Assembly (NCBI GenBank): GCA_003220595.1
Contig: QHSZ01000085.1
Span: 1 to 38,752 of the forward strand
DNA from: Candidatus Rokuibacteriota bacterium
GTDB taxonomy: Bacteria > Methylomirabilota > Methylomirabilia > Rokubacteriales > CSP1-6
Direction of reading: 5' to 3'
Length of the DNA: 38,752 nucleotides
The translations under genes and the position numbers were made by a program. How positions within the stretch are numbered: the first letter of the stretch is position 1; each line of letters begins with the position of its first letter. Below, piece after piece: positions 1-7,320 of this stretch. The notes below the pieces were generated by a model. It had not been told where the DNA came from. It made no database searches and saw only the letters and a program-made list of their open reading frames with translations.

Positions 1-197
1 TGATCACCGTCGCCGCGCTGACCGCGATGTACCGGGGCGACCAGCTTCCCGTGCACCTCGAGCGCGCGCTGGCCAACGGCGTCACGCGCGAGGAGATCGG
101 CGAGCTCATCACCCACCTGGCCTTCTACGCGGGCTGGCCGGCCGCGATGACCGCCGGCCGCGTCGCGCGCAAGGTCTTCGACGAGGTCAGGCCATGA
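1..197 (+). CDS. Carboxymuconolactone decarboxylase (CMD) family protein, 3' end only
   Basis: This is the C-terminal part of a gene whose start lies left of the window; the reading frame begins at base 3. The 64 visible residues contain LANGVTREEIGELITHLAFY and then AGWPAAMTAGRVA, the helix pattern of the CMD/AhpD-like fold seen in gamma-carboxymuconolactone decarboxylases. The family acts in protocatechuate breakdown or as small peroxidases; no catalytic Cys is visible in this piece. Its TGA overlaps the ATG of the next gene (ATGA), so the two are probably translated together. A second CMD gene lies at 4925-5320. Family is fairly sure; substrate unknown. Confidence 0.85.
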   Translation, partial: ITVAALTAMYRGDQLPVHLERALANGVTREEIGELITHLAFYAGWPAAMTAGRVARKVFDEVRP

Positions 198-1117
198 AGA
201 TCGGGTTCATCGGGCTCGGCACCATGGGGCGCCACATGGCGTTCAACCTGATCAAGGCGGGCCACGAGCTGGTGGTCCACGATGTACGGCGGGAGGCGGC
301 GACGCCTCACCGGGAGGCGGGCGCGCGCTGGGCCGAGACGCCGCGGGCGGTCGCCGAGGGGACGGAGGTGGTGTTCACCTCGCTGCCGGGCCCTCCGGAG
401 GTCGAGGCGGTCGCGCTCGGTGAGCAGGGGCTCCTGCCGGGGCTCGCCGCGGGCAAGGTCTACTTTGATCTCACGACCAACGCCCCCGCGCTCGTGCGCC
501 GCATCCACGGGGTGTTCGAGGCGCGCGGGATCCACGTGCTGGACGCGCCGGTGAGCGGCGGTCCGCGCGGCGCCGAGACGCGGAGGCTCGCCCTCTGGGT
601 CGGGGGCGACGAGGCGGTCTTCAAGCGCTACAAGGCAGTGCTCGATGCCATCGGCGACCAGCCGTACTACGTGGGCCCGATCGGCGCGGGCTCGATCGCG
701 AAGCTCGTCCACAACTGCGCCGGCTACGTCGTCCAGACGGCGCTCGCCGAGGTGTTCACGCTGGGCGTCAAGGCGGGCGTCGATCCGCTCGCCCTGTGGA
801 AGGCGGTGCGGCAGGGCGCGGGCGGGCGCCGGCGCACGTTCGACGGCCTGGCCGAGCAGTTCCTGCCCGGCAAGTTCGAGCCGGCATCGTTCGCCCTGCG
901 TTTGGCGCACAAGGACGTGACGCTGGCGACCGCCCTCGGCCGCGAGCACCGGGTGCCCATGCGTCTCGCGAACATCACACTCGAGGACCTGACCGAGGCG
1001 CTCAACCGGGGCTGGGGCGAGCGCGACTCGCGCGTCGCGATGCTCCTGCAGGAGGAGCGCGCGGGCGTCGAGATCCGCGTGCCGGAGCCGGCGATCCGCC
1101 AGGCCCTCGAGCTCTAG
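194..1117 (+). CDS. NAD(P)-dependent beta-hydroxyacid dehydrogenase, 3-hydroxyisobutyrate dehydrogenase family
   Basis: A cytosolic 307-residue enzyme expected to oxidise a beta-hydroxyacid or reduce a semialdehyde with NAD(P). The N-terminus has the Rossmann motif GLGTMG (residues 7-12), followed by DAPVSGG (117-123), the substrate-binding signature of the family, and the catalytic Lys near K170 in GSIAKLVHN with Asn four residues on. Length is normal for the family (about 290-310). The ATG overlaps the stop of the upstream CMD gene. The stop codon is shared antiparallel with the convergent dehydrogenase: the four bases CTAG at 1114-1117 serve both. Tartronate semialdehyde reductase is an alternative; substrate cannot be assigned. 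Confidence 0.9.
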   Translation: MKIGFIGLGTMGRHMAFNLIKAGHELVVHDVRREAATPHREAGARWAETPRAVAEGTEVVFTSLPGPPEVEAVALGEQGLLPGLAAGKVYFDLTTNAPALVRRIHGVFEARGIHVLDAPVSGGPRGAETRRLALWVGGDEAVFKRYKAVLDAIGDQPYYVGPIGAGSIAKLVHNCAGYVVQTALAEVFTLGVKAGVDPLALWKAVRQGAGGRRRTFDGLAEQFLPGKFEPASFALRLAHKDVTLATALGREHRVPMRLANITLEDLTEALNRGWGERDSRVAMLLQEERAGVEIRVPEPAIRQALEL

Positions 1118-2160
1118 GCGCCCGGGCCGCGCTCCATGGAGTAGGGCTGCCAGCGCGTGAGCCCCGACTTCTCGAGGACCGACGGGTTCACGCAGCTCCG
1201 CGGCCAGCGGCCGCTGAGCACGAGCGCGATCTCGCGGCCCACGCGACGCCTGCGCTCGGGGTCGAAGCGGGCGGAGGCCGACGCCACGTGCGGCGTGAGG
1301 ATGACGTTGTCCATGCGCAGCAGGGGGTTCGTCGGCGCCACCGGCTCCTCCTCGAGCACGTCGAGGCCCGCGCCGGCGATCCAGCCCTCCTGCAGGGCCT
1401 TGACGAGCGCGCGCTCGTCCACCGTCGGGCCGCGTCCCGTGTTGATGAAGAGCGCCTCGGCCTTCATCAGGCGGAAGTGCTCCTCGGTCAGCATGTGGTG
1501 GGCGTCGGCGGTCGAGGGCGCGTGCATGGACACGATGTCCGCGCGCTTCAGCAGCTCGCCGAGGCCCACGGGCTCCACGCCGTGCTGGGTCAGGACCAGC
1601 TCCTCGACGTAAGGGTCGTAGGCGATGATGTGGAGTCCGAAGGCCCGCGCCCGGACGGCGACGGCCCTGGCCACGTGGCCGAACGCGATCAGGCCCAGCG
1701 TCTGGCCCATCAGCCGCGGAAACCGGTGCAGCAGCGGCCGGCCGTCCTTCCAGCGCCCTTCTCTGACCCACTTGTCCATGGTGGTCAGCCGGCGGAAGGT
1801 GGCGAGGATCAGCATCAGCGCGTGGTCGGCGACTTCCTCGATGAACGTATCCGGGACGTTGGTCACCGGGATGCCGCGCGCCGTGGCCGCGGCGACGTCC
1901 ACCGAGTCCACGCCGACGCTGCCGAGCGCGATCACCTTGCACTGGAGGAGACCGTCGATGATGCGCTTGGTGATGGGCCGCCCCTTGGCGTAGAGGGCAT
2001 CGGCGTCCCGCCCGGCGCCGATGAACTCATCGTCGCTCTTGGCGGCGACCTCGACGATCTCCGCGCCGAGCGGGGCGAGGGCCTCGAGCTCCGGCTCGTA
2101 ACCGGCGCCCGGCGCCGTGTAACTCACTCCGGCTGGCGTGACGACCTTGAACTTTGCCAC
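1114..2160 (-). CDS. D-2-hydroxyacid dehydrogenase (phosphoglycerate dehydrogenase-like)
   Basis: A 348-residue NAD-dependent dehydrogenase of the D-isomer-specific 2-hydroxyacid family. The catalytic triad is visible: Arg in NTGRGP (R243), Glu in LDVLEEEP (about E270) and His in ILTPHVAS (H291). The nucleotide-binding loop is unusual: the expected GxGxxG reads A-F-G-H-V-A (159-164), with the first and last Gly replaced by Ala, although the downstream acidic residue in AYDPY is kept. It starts with GTG behind a strong GAAGGAGGAG ribosome site (rc of 2165-2174). Convergent with the preceding dehydrogenase. It could act on glyoxylate/hydroxypyruvate or a degradation product; a true SerA is less likely because the C-terminal ACT domain is absent. 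Confidence 0.88.
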   Translation of the reverse strand: MAKFKVVTPAGVSYTAPGAGYEPELEALAPLGAEIVEVAAKSDDEFIGAGRDADALYAKGRPITKRIIDGLLQCKVIALGSVGVDSVDVAAATARGIPVTNVPDTFIEEVADHALMLILATFRRLTTMDKWVREGRWKDGRPLLHRFPRLMGQTLGLIAFGHVARAVAVRARAFGLHIIAYDPYVEELVLTQHGVEPVGLGELLKRADIVSMHAPSTADAHHMLTEEHFRLMKAEALFINTGRGPTVDERALVKALQEGWIAGAGLDVLEEEPVAPTNPLLRMDNVILTPHVASASARFDPERRRRVGREIALVLSGRWPRSCVNPSVLEKSGLTRWQPYSMERGPGA

Positions 2161-2219
2161 CTCGCTCCTCCTTCAGGCGTTCGGGGCCTTGAGTGCTTTC
2201 GGGATCGGGACTCCCAGAA

Positions 2220-2225
2220 TATACT
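2220..2225 (+). promoter_or_regulatory. Candidate -10 element (TATACT) for the ModA-like gene
   Basis: TATACT matches the sigma-70 -10 consensus at five of six positions and ends 10 bases before the ATG at 2236. No convincing TTGACA lies 16-18 bases upstream. The short distance and the absence of a Shine-Dalgarno sequence in 2226-2235 suggest a nearly leaderless mRNA. Confidence 0.4.
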
Positions 2226-2235
2226 CTCGCCCAGC

Positions 2236-3009
2236 ATGGACAGCGCGGGTCGTGTGTGGGGGGTCCTCGCCGGCTGCCTCGGCGTCGTCGCCGCGATGAC
2301 GGGCCCGACGGCGGCCGCGGAGCTCAAGGTGCTGAGCGCCGGCGCCGTGAAGGCGGTCGTCCCGGACCTGGCGGAGCAGTTCCGGCGGGAGACCGGGCAC
2401 ACGGTGCACCTCACCTTCGACACCGCGGGGGCGCTGCGACAGCGCGCGATGACCGAGCCGGCCGATGTCCTCATCATCACCGACGCGGCGATCGACGACC
2501 TGGCCCGGCAGGGCGTCGTCGTGCCGGGAACGCGGACGGACGTCGCGCGCGTCGGCATCGGCGTCGGCGTGAGGCAGGGCGCTCCGGTCCCCGACATCTC
2601 GACGCCCGACACCCTCAAGCAGACGCTCCTGTCCGTGAGATCGCTCACCTACATGGACCCGGGGAAGGGCGCCACGAGCGGCATCCACTTCGCCGGCGTG
2701 CTCGAGCGCCTGGGCATCGCCGCCGTGGTGAAGGACAAGACCCTCCTCTGGCCCGCCGGCGCGTCCGCCGAGGCGGTCGCCCAGGGCCGGGCGGAGCTCT
2801 GCGTGCAACAGATGAGCGAGATCCTGTCGGTACCTGGCGTCACGCTCGTCGGCCCGCTGCCGCCGGCGCTGCAGAAGGTGACGACGTACTCCGCCGGCCT
2901 TGCGGTGCGGAGCGCCGCGCCGGAGGCGTCCCGGGCCTGGCTCTCGTTCCTCGCCCGCCCGGCCTTCAAGGCGAAGTTCGCCGCCGCCGGCCTCGACTAC
3001 ACGGAATAG
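2236..3009 (+). CDS. Periplasmic substrate-binding protein, ModA-like (PBP type II)
   Basis: A 257-residue exported binding protein. The first 28 residues form a signal peptide (hydrophobic GVLAGCLGVVAAMTG, cleavage near TAAAEL), followed by LKVLSAGAVKAVVPDLAEQF, which matches the start of molybdate/tungstate-type binding proteins, and PADVLIITDAAIDDL, the second typical strand-helix unit. It ends with an FLARPAFKAKFAAAGLDY helix as in ModA. The start ATG is chosen because it opens the signal peptide; the frame is open upstream only as antisense of the neighbouring gene. No ModB/ModC permease or ATPase is next to it, so it is an orphan binding protein whose ligand may not be an oxyanion. Confidence 0.85.
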   Translation: MDSAGRVWGVLAGCLGVVAAMTGPTAAAELKVLSAGAVKAVVPDLAEQFRRETGHTVHLTFDTAGALRQRAMTEPADVLIITDAAIDDLARQGVVVPGTRTDVARVGIGVGVRQGAPVPDISTPDTLKQTLLSVRSLTYMDPGKGATSGIHFAGVLERLGIAAVVKDKTLLWPAGASAEAVAQGRAELCVQQMSEILSVPGVTLVGPLPPALQKVTTYSAGLAVRSAAPEASRAWLSFLARPAFKAKFAAAGLDYTE

Positions 3010-3089
3010 CGGCGACCGGCCCGCGGCAGTAAACGAGGCCGCGCGCCGCGCCGTCCCACGGGGAGACGATTCCGAGAGGAGAGATCCCT

Positions 3090-3602
3090 ATGAGACGCGC
3101 ACGACTCACCATCGGCACGGTGGCGGCGATCCTGGTGGCCGTCGGGCTGGTCGCTGCCCAGGCGGAACCCCAGTTCGCCGGCACCTGGGTGCTCGACCCC
3201 GCCCAGAGCCAGCTCCCGGCGCACGCACACAAGTATTCCGACGCCCAGGCCGAGCGGCCCGACATCAAGCTGGTCGTGGAGCAGCAGGGCAATGTCTTGA
3301 AAACAACGCGGACGGTGGCCAGGGGCAGCCGCGAGCGGTCGCTGACCGAGACCTTCGTTGCCGACGGGACCGACCAGACGCAGGCGGCGCGCCACGGGAC
3401 CGTGGTGACCCGCGCGGTCTTCGACGGCGACCGGCTCGTGGTGATCGGGTCGTACGCGATGAAGGGCGAGCACGGTGACAAGACGATGTCCCGCCAGTCC
3501 GTCTGGTCGCTCTCGCCGAACGGCACGGTCCTGACGATCGAGACCACGCTGCAGACGCCCCGCGGCGCGCACAACATCAAGACCGTCTACACCCGCAGCT
3601 GA
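3090..3602 (+). CDS. Small secreted protein, unknown function
   Basis: A 170-residue protein with an N-terminal signal peptide (RRARLTIGTVAAILVAVGLVAAQA). The mature part begins FAGTWVLDPAQS, a start shared by many secreted soil-bacterial proteins that look lipocalin-like, and is rich in beta-strand patterns with alternating polar and hydrophobic residues (KLVVEQQGNVLKTTRTV, TVLTIETTLQTP). Ribosome site GAGAGGAGAG lies about 7 bases before the ATG. It follows the ModA-like gene by 80 bases and may share its transcript. No catalytic motif recognised; function unknown. Confidence 0.75.
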   Translation: MRRARLTIGTVAAILVAVGLVAAQAEPQFAGTWVLDPAQSQLPAHAHKYSDAQAERPDIKLVVEQQGNVLKTTRTVARGSRERSLTETFVADGTDQTQAARHGTVVTRAVFDGDRLVVIGSYAMKGEHGDKTMSRQSVWSLSPNGTVLTIETTLQTPRGAHNIKTVYTRS

Positions 3603-3669
3603 TCCCCGCACGACGGGGCGTCGGACCTCGGGCGCCCCATCGTCGCCGTGGCCACGACCCAGACGGGGA

Positions 3670-3675
3670 TATAAT
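3670..3675 (+). promoter_or_regulatory. Perfect -10 hexamer (TATAAT) upstream of the LVIVD propeller gene
   Basis: TATAAT occurs once in the 129-base gap between the secreted protein and the propeller gene, 56 bases before the chosen GTG start. In DNA this GC-rich a perfect -10 hexamer is unlikely by chance. The -35 region is weak (CGTGGC at 17-base spacing). Confidence 0.45.
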
Positions 3676-3731
3676 GCCCGCCGGCAGCTCTGGACGGGCA
3701 TCCCCGCATCCTCGTGCCGAGGGAGGTCGGT

Positions 3732-4877
3732 GTGGTCACGGGAGCACCCGCGCCGTCGTCGACGGTCTCCGCGCGTGGGCTGAAGCAGGTCGCGTATTTC
3801 GACTGCCCCGGCGGCGGCCAGGTGGTCGTGGACGGGCGCGTCGCGTTCATCGCCCACATGAAGGCGCCCCATGGCACGACGCTCGTCGATGTGGGCGACC
3901 CGGCGGCGCCGCGGCGTCTCGCGACCCTCGAGGTGCCGCCCGGTACCCACTCCCACAAGGTGCGCGCGGCCCGCGGGCTCATGCTCGTGAACCGCGAGGC
4001 CCAGCCGGCGCACCCGGTGGCGGAGGGCGTCGCCGGCGGGCTCCTGATCTACGACGTCTCGCGCCCGGACCGGCCGCGCGAGATCACGTTCTGGCGCTGC
4101 GGCGGCGCGGGCGTGCACCGCTTCACCTTCGACGGCCGCTACGCCTACATCTCGCCGGAGCTCCCCGGCTACGTCGGCAACATCGTGATGATCCTCGATC
4201 TGGACGAACCGAGCCAGCCACGCGAGGTGGGGCGCTGGTGGATGCCGGGGCAGTGGATGGGCGGCGGCGAGACGCCGTCGTGGTCGGGGCGGCACCACCG
4301 CTGCCACCATCCGATTCGTCTGGGAGACCGCCTCTACGTGAGCTACTGGCACGGCGGCTTCGTGATCCTCGACATCGAGGACATGGCGAGGCCCCGGCTC
4401 GTCTCGGGGCTCGACTGGAGCCCGCCGTTCATCACGCCGACGCACACGGCGCTCCCGGTGCCGTTCCCGCTCCACGGCCGGCGCGTCCTGCTCGTGGCGG
4501 ACGAGGACGTGGCGAAGCTCGCGCCCGGACCGCCCTCGTTCCTCTGGCTCGTGGACATCAGCGACGAGCGGCGGCCGGTGCCGTTCGCGAGCTTTCAGGT
4601 GGCGGGGGTGGACGGGCGCCCGCAGCCCGAGTTCACGGGCTGCCACCAGCCGTGCGAGCGGATCACCGGGACGGAGATTCCGGTGGCCTGGTTCGCGCAC
4701 GGTCTCCGCGTCGTGGACATCGCCGACCCGCACGCGCCGCGCGAGGTCGCGCACTTCCTGCCGGCCGTCCCGGAGGGGTCCTCGCGCGTCTGCAGCAACG
4801 ACGTGTGGGTGGACGAGCGCGGGCTGATCTATCTCATCGACCGCGGGCGCGGGCTCCACATCCTCGAGCGCGTCTGA
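3732..4877 (+). CDS. LVIVD-repeat beta-propeller protein
   Basis: A 381-residue cytosolic protein built of repeats of the form (L/I)xxxDVxxPxxPRE, for example LVDVGDPAAPRRLATLEV, LLIYDVSRPDRPREITF, ILDLDEPSQPREVGRW and VVDIADPHAPREVAHF: the LVIVD repeat of seven-bladed propellers. Clusters of His (RHHRCHHP, FTGCHQPCER) and acidic residues could bind a metal. No signal peptide is seen. A longer reading from GTG 3714 is possible, but GTG 3732 has GGGAGG at 3721-3726 at good spacing. The next gene is a CMD protein 47 bases downstream, so a joint operon is likely. Enzymatic (lactonase-like) activity is a guess. Confidence 0.8.
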   Translation: MVTGAPAPSSTVSARGLKQVAYFDCPGGGQVVVDGRVAFIAHMKAPHGTTLVDVGDPAAPRRLATLEVPPGTHSHKVRAARGLMLVNREAQPAHPVAEGVAGGLLIYDVSRPDRPREITFWRCGGAGVHRFTFDGRYAYISPELPGYVGNIVMILDLDEPSQPREVGRWWMPGQWMGGGETPSWSGRHHRCHHPIRLGDRLYVSYWHGGFVILDIEDMARPRLVSGLDWSPPFITPTHTALPVPFPLHGRRVLLVADEDVAKLAPGPPSFLWLVDISDERRPVPFASFQVAGVDGRPQPEFTGCHQPCERITGTEIPVAWFAHGLRVVDIADPHAPREVAHFLPAVPEGSSRVCSNDVWVDERGLIYLIDRGRGLHILERV

Positions 4878-4924
4878 CGCCCACGGCGACCATCGTACCC
4901 AACCCTCACCAAGGAGGCCTCGCC

Positions 4925-5320
4925 ATGGCCACGAGCGAGACGTTCCAGAAGGGCCGCGAGCTACGGCGCCAGCTCATGGGCGACGCCTACGTCGAGCGCA
5001 TGAGCCAGACCGTCTACGGCGATCCCATCATGAAGAAGTTCATGGACGTGGCGACCGAGACCGTCTTCGGCGCGCTGTGGACGCGGCCGGGCCTGGACTT
5101 AAAAACCCGGACGCTCATCTGCGTCGTCTCCGACGCCGCCACCGCCCGCACGCCGGAGCTGGCCATCCACCTGCGCATGGCGCGCCGCCAGGGCTGGAGC
5201 GAGGACGAGCTGGTCGAGGTGCTCCTGCACCTCTCCGGCTACGTCGGCGTGCCCCTGATCCGCGAGGCCCTGCTGACGGCGAAGGAGGTCTTCGCCGAGC
5301 TGCGCAGAGAGCAGCCCTGA
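4925..5320 (+). CDS. Carboxymuconolactone decarboxylase family protein
   Basis: A 131-residue small helical protein, close to the usual length of gamma-CMD (about 125-135). Recognisable blocks are FGALWTRPGLDLKTRTLICV, ELAIHLRMARRQGWSEDELVEVLLHLSGYVG and REALLTAKEVF, which correspond to the CMD domain including the conserved HLR and GYVG parts. The CxxC of AhpD-type peroxidases is absent, favouring a decarboxylase or related role over peroxidase. Start ATG follows a strong AAGGAGG ribosome site. It sits 47 bases after the LVIVD propeller gene and ends at a strong hairpin. The exact substrate is unknown. Confidence 0.9.
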   Translation: MATSETFQKGRELRRQLMGDAYVERMSQTVYGDPIMKKFMDVATETVFGALWTRPGLDLKTRTLICVVSDAATARTPELAIHLRMARRQGWSEDELVEVLLHLSGYVGVPLIREALLTAKEVFAELRREQP

Positions 5321-5332
5321 CCCGACCCCGTG

Positions 5333-5362
5333 GAGGGCGTGGCGCAGTCGCGCCACGCCCTC
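5333..5362. terminator. Bidirectional hairpin between convergent genes
   Basis: A perfect 13-bp inverted repeat (5333-5345 with 5350-5362, GAGGGCGTGGCGC and its complement) with a four-base loop AGTC. It sits between the stop of the CMD gene (5320) and the stop of the convergent thioredoxin-like gene (5376). There is no T-tract on either side, so it could stop transcription poorly alone but protect both 3' ends. Confidence 0.7.
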
Positions 5363-5375
5363 GACCGGCGACGCG

Positions 5376-5975
5376 CTACTTCTTCGCGGTGAGCCCGAGC
5401 CGCTGCTCGAGCACGAGGCGGACTTCCTGGGCCGCCGCCCGCCAGAGCGGGAAACCCGGCACGGCGTACTCCGCGGTGACCTGCTTGCGGAACTCGGCCA
5501 TCGCCGCGTCCTGCTGATCCTTCGGCGCGACGTCGAGCGTCTTGGCGCGGATCAGCGCGCTCTTGGCCGTCGCCGCGTGCGCGCGCTCGATCCAGCGACC
5601 GACCTCGTTCCAGTCCTTGTCGAAGAAGACGACGACCGGGATGGACTGGTAGCCGTTGTTCAGGAACGTGTCCCGCAGGTCGGCGTTCTGATCGCGCAGG
5701 AACACGCGCAGCTCGCAGCCCTGCATCGCCTCGCAGACGTGCGCGATGAGCGGCGAATTGCGGTGGACGTCGCCGCACCAGTTCTCGGCGAGCATCAGGG
5801 CGTACCGGACCTGGCTGATCCCGCTGAAGAACTTCCGCTCCTCGTCGGTCAGCACCGATTTCGCGTAGTTGTCCTCGGTGCGGGCGCGGGTGTCGCCCAT
5901 CTGGGCCATGTAGTCCTTCCAGGTCAGGCCCTTGGTGAAGCGTTGCGTGTCCACTGGAATCTTCAGCTGAGCCAT
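5376..5975 (-). CDS. Thioredoxin-family protein with a single active-site Cys
   Basis: A 199-residue cytosolic protein of the thioredoxin-like superfamily (Thioredoxin_9 type). The region YALMLAENWCGDVHRNSP carries the WCGD active-site start (C67), but the second Cys of CxxC is missing. The cis-Pro loop appears as SIPVVVFFD (P113), followed by a WIERAH helix. ATG 5975 is chosen because it has GGAGGAG nine bases upstream; the frame stays open further upstream but without a start of equal quality. It is divergent from the MFS gene. A monothiol protein of this type may bind or transfer a thiol rather than act as a general reductase; partner unknown. Confidence 0.85.
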   Translation of the reverse strand: MAQLKIPVDTQRFTKGLTWKDYMAQMGDTRARTEDNYAKSVLTDEERKFFSGISQVRYALMLAENWCGDVHRNSPLIAHVCEAMQGCELRVFLRDQNADLRDTFLNNGYQSIPVVVFFDKDWNEVGRWIERAHAATAKSALIRAKTLDVAPKDQQDAAMAEFRKQVTAEYAVPGFPLWRAAAQEVRLVLEQRLGLTAKK

Positions 5976-6012
5976 GTCGTGTCTCCTCCGTTGGCGTGTT
6001 CCGCCGTCGCCC

Positions 6013-6018
6013 TTTATA
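6013..6018 (-). promoter_or_regulatory. Candidate -10 element (TATAAA, minus strand) for the thioredoxin-like gene
   Basis: The plus-strand TTTATA reads TATAAA on the minus strand, 38 bases upstream of the ATG at 5975, with TG two bases before it. It is one of very few AT-rich hexamers in the 88-base divergent gap. No clear -35 was found. Confidence 0.35.
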
Positions 6019-6063
6019 CACCAAACGCGGCCAGGATGCGCGAGGTGTGATAGGACTCTGAGG

Positions 6064-7287
6064 GTGCGTCCGCCCGCCCGCCGCTGGCTGATCGTGGCCG
6101 CGCTGTTCGCGGTCACCTACGGCATCTCGACGCCACTCGCCGCCTACGGCGTCTTCCTGCCCGTCATCGCCGACGCGTTCGGCTGGAGCCGCGGCGCGAT
6201 CTCGACGGCGCTCTCGCTGAATCTGGTCATCGGGGGCCTGGCCGGTCTCTGGATCGGCGCGCTCGCGGACCGCCACAGCCCGCGCGTCCTGCTGGTCCCG
6301 ACGGTGGCCCTGGCCGGCGCGGCGTTCGCCCTCGTCTCGACGGTCGAGGCGCTCTGGCACCTCTACCTCTTCGTCGGGGTGCTGGGTGGGCTCGGCATGT
6401 CGAGCTTCTACCTGCTCAGCGCGTTCACCGTCACGCAATGGTTCTTCGAGCGTCGCGGTCTCGGGATCGCCCTGGTCCTCGTGGGCTTCAACCTCGGCTA
6501 CATCTCGGGCGGCCCCCTGGCCGCGTGGCTCATCGCCGTGGTCGGCTGGCGCGAGGCCTACGCGATCCTCGGGAGCGCGTGCGGGCTCGTCGCGACGCTC
6601 GGCGCGCTGAGTGTCCGCCTGCCGCGTGTCGCTGAGCGGACGGCGCTTCACCGGCCGGCGGTGCGCGGGCCGAGCAAGGGAGGCGGGGCGTCGGCGGACA
6701 CCCTGCCCGGCCTCACGCTCCGCGAGGCGCTCGCCGATCCGCGTCAGTGGTTGCTGAACGTCGCGTGGCTCCTCCTCGGCGGCCTCGCGCTGATGCTCTC
6801 CGTCCACGTCGTGCCGTTCGCGCGCGACCAGGGCATCAACCTGGCGGGCGCGTCGCTGACGCTCACGGCCTATGGCCTCGGCTCGGCGGCCGGGCGTCTC
6901 GCGGGGGGCGCGGCGGCCGACTGGCTCGGCGCGCTCGCGACCACGCGCGCGGCGTACGTGATCCAGGCGCTCGCGCTCGTCGTCCTGCTGTGGGCGCCCT
7001 CGCGCGAGCTGCTGCTCGCCTCGCTGGTGGTGTTCGGGGTGGGCTTCGCGGCCGGCGACACGATCATCGCCAAGGTGATCCCCGACGTGTTCGGCATGCG
7101 CGCGATCGGCGCCATCATGGGCGTGCTCACCCTCGGCTGGCGCTGCGGGGCCGCGCTGGGCCCGGCCGCCGCGGGGTTCCTGTACGACGCGGCGGGCTCG
7201 TACACGATCCCGTTCGGCGCGGCGCCGGTCGCCGTGCTGGTGAGCTGGGGCCTCTTCGCGCTGGGCACCAGGCGCCGGAGGCATTGA
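6064..7287 (+). CDS. Major facilitator superfamily transporter
   Basis: A 407-residue inner-membrane protein with about 12 hydrophobic segments in two halves separated by a polar loop near residues 195-215 (RPAVRGPSKGGG). The loop after helix 2 has the MFS motif GALADRHSPRVLL (G-x-x-x-D-R-x-x-x-R). Overall it resembles OFA/monocarboxylate-type MFS carriers (YGVFLPVIADAFGWSRGAIS near the N-terminus). The start is taken as GTG 6064, directly before RPPARRWLIVAALF; an ATG at 5974 would add a 30-residue hydrophilic stretch overlapping the divergent gene's start. Next gene is a metallo-hydrolase 33 bases on. Likely uptake or export of an organic acid. Confidence 0.88.
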   Translation: MRPPARRWLIVAALFAVTYGISTPLAAYGVFLPVIADAFGWSRGAISTALSLNLVIGGLAGLWIGALADRHSPRVLLVPTVALAGAAFALVSTVEALWHLYLFVGVLGGLGMSSFYLLSAFTVTQWFFERRGLGIALVLVGFNLGYISGGPLAAWLIAVVGWREAYAILGSACGLVATLGALSVRLPRVAERTALHRPAVRGPSKGGGASADTLPGLTLREALADPRQWLLNVAWLLLGGLALMLSVHVVPFARDQGINLAGASLTLTAYGLGSAAGRLAGGAAADWLGALATTRAAYVIQALALVVLLWAPSRELLLASLVVFGVGFAAGDTIIAKVIPDVFGMRAIGAIMGVLTLGWRCGAALGPAAAGFLYDAAGSYTIPFGAAPVAVLVSWGLFALGTRRRRH

Positions 7288-7320
7288 GCGAAGCGAGCGT
7301 CACGCGAAGGAGGTTCGGCG

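Noticed and set aside
125-1942. 605-codon open frame on the minus strand
   Set aside because: It spans two recognised genes in the opposite or shifted frame, its translation is Arg/Ala/Gly-rich with no family signature, and such long shadow frames are expected at this GC content.
796-2235. Open frame on the plus strand reaching into the ModA-like gene
   Set aside because: This part is antisense to the hydroxyacid dehydrogenase and frame-shifted in the preceding gene; only the part from ATG 2236, starting with a signal peptide, is supported.
5239-7284. 681-codon minus-strand frame across the MFS gene
   Set aside because: Shadow of the MFS and thioredoxin-like genes with a composition of repeated charged residues only.
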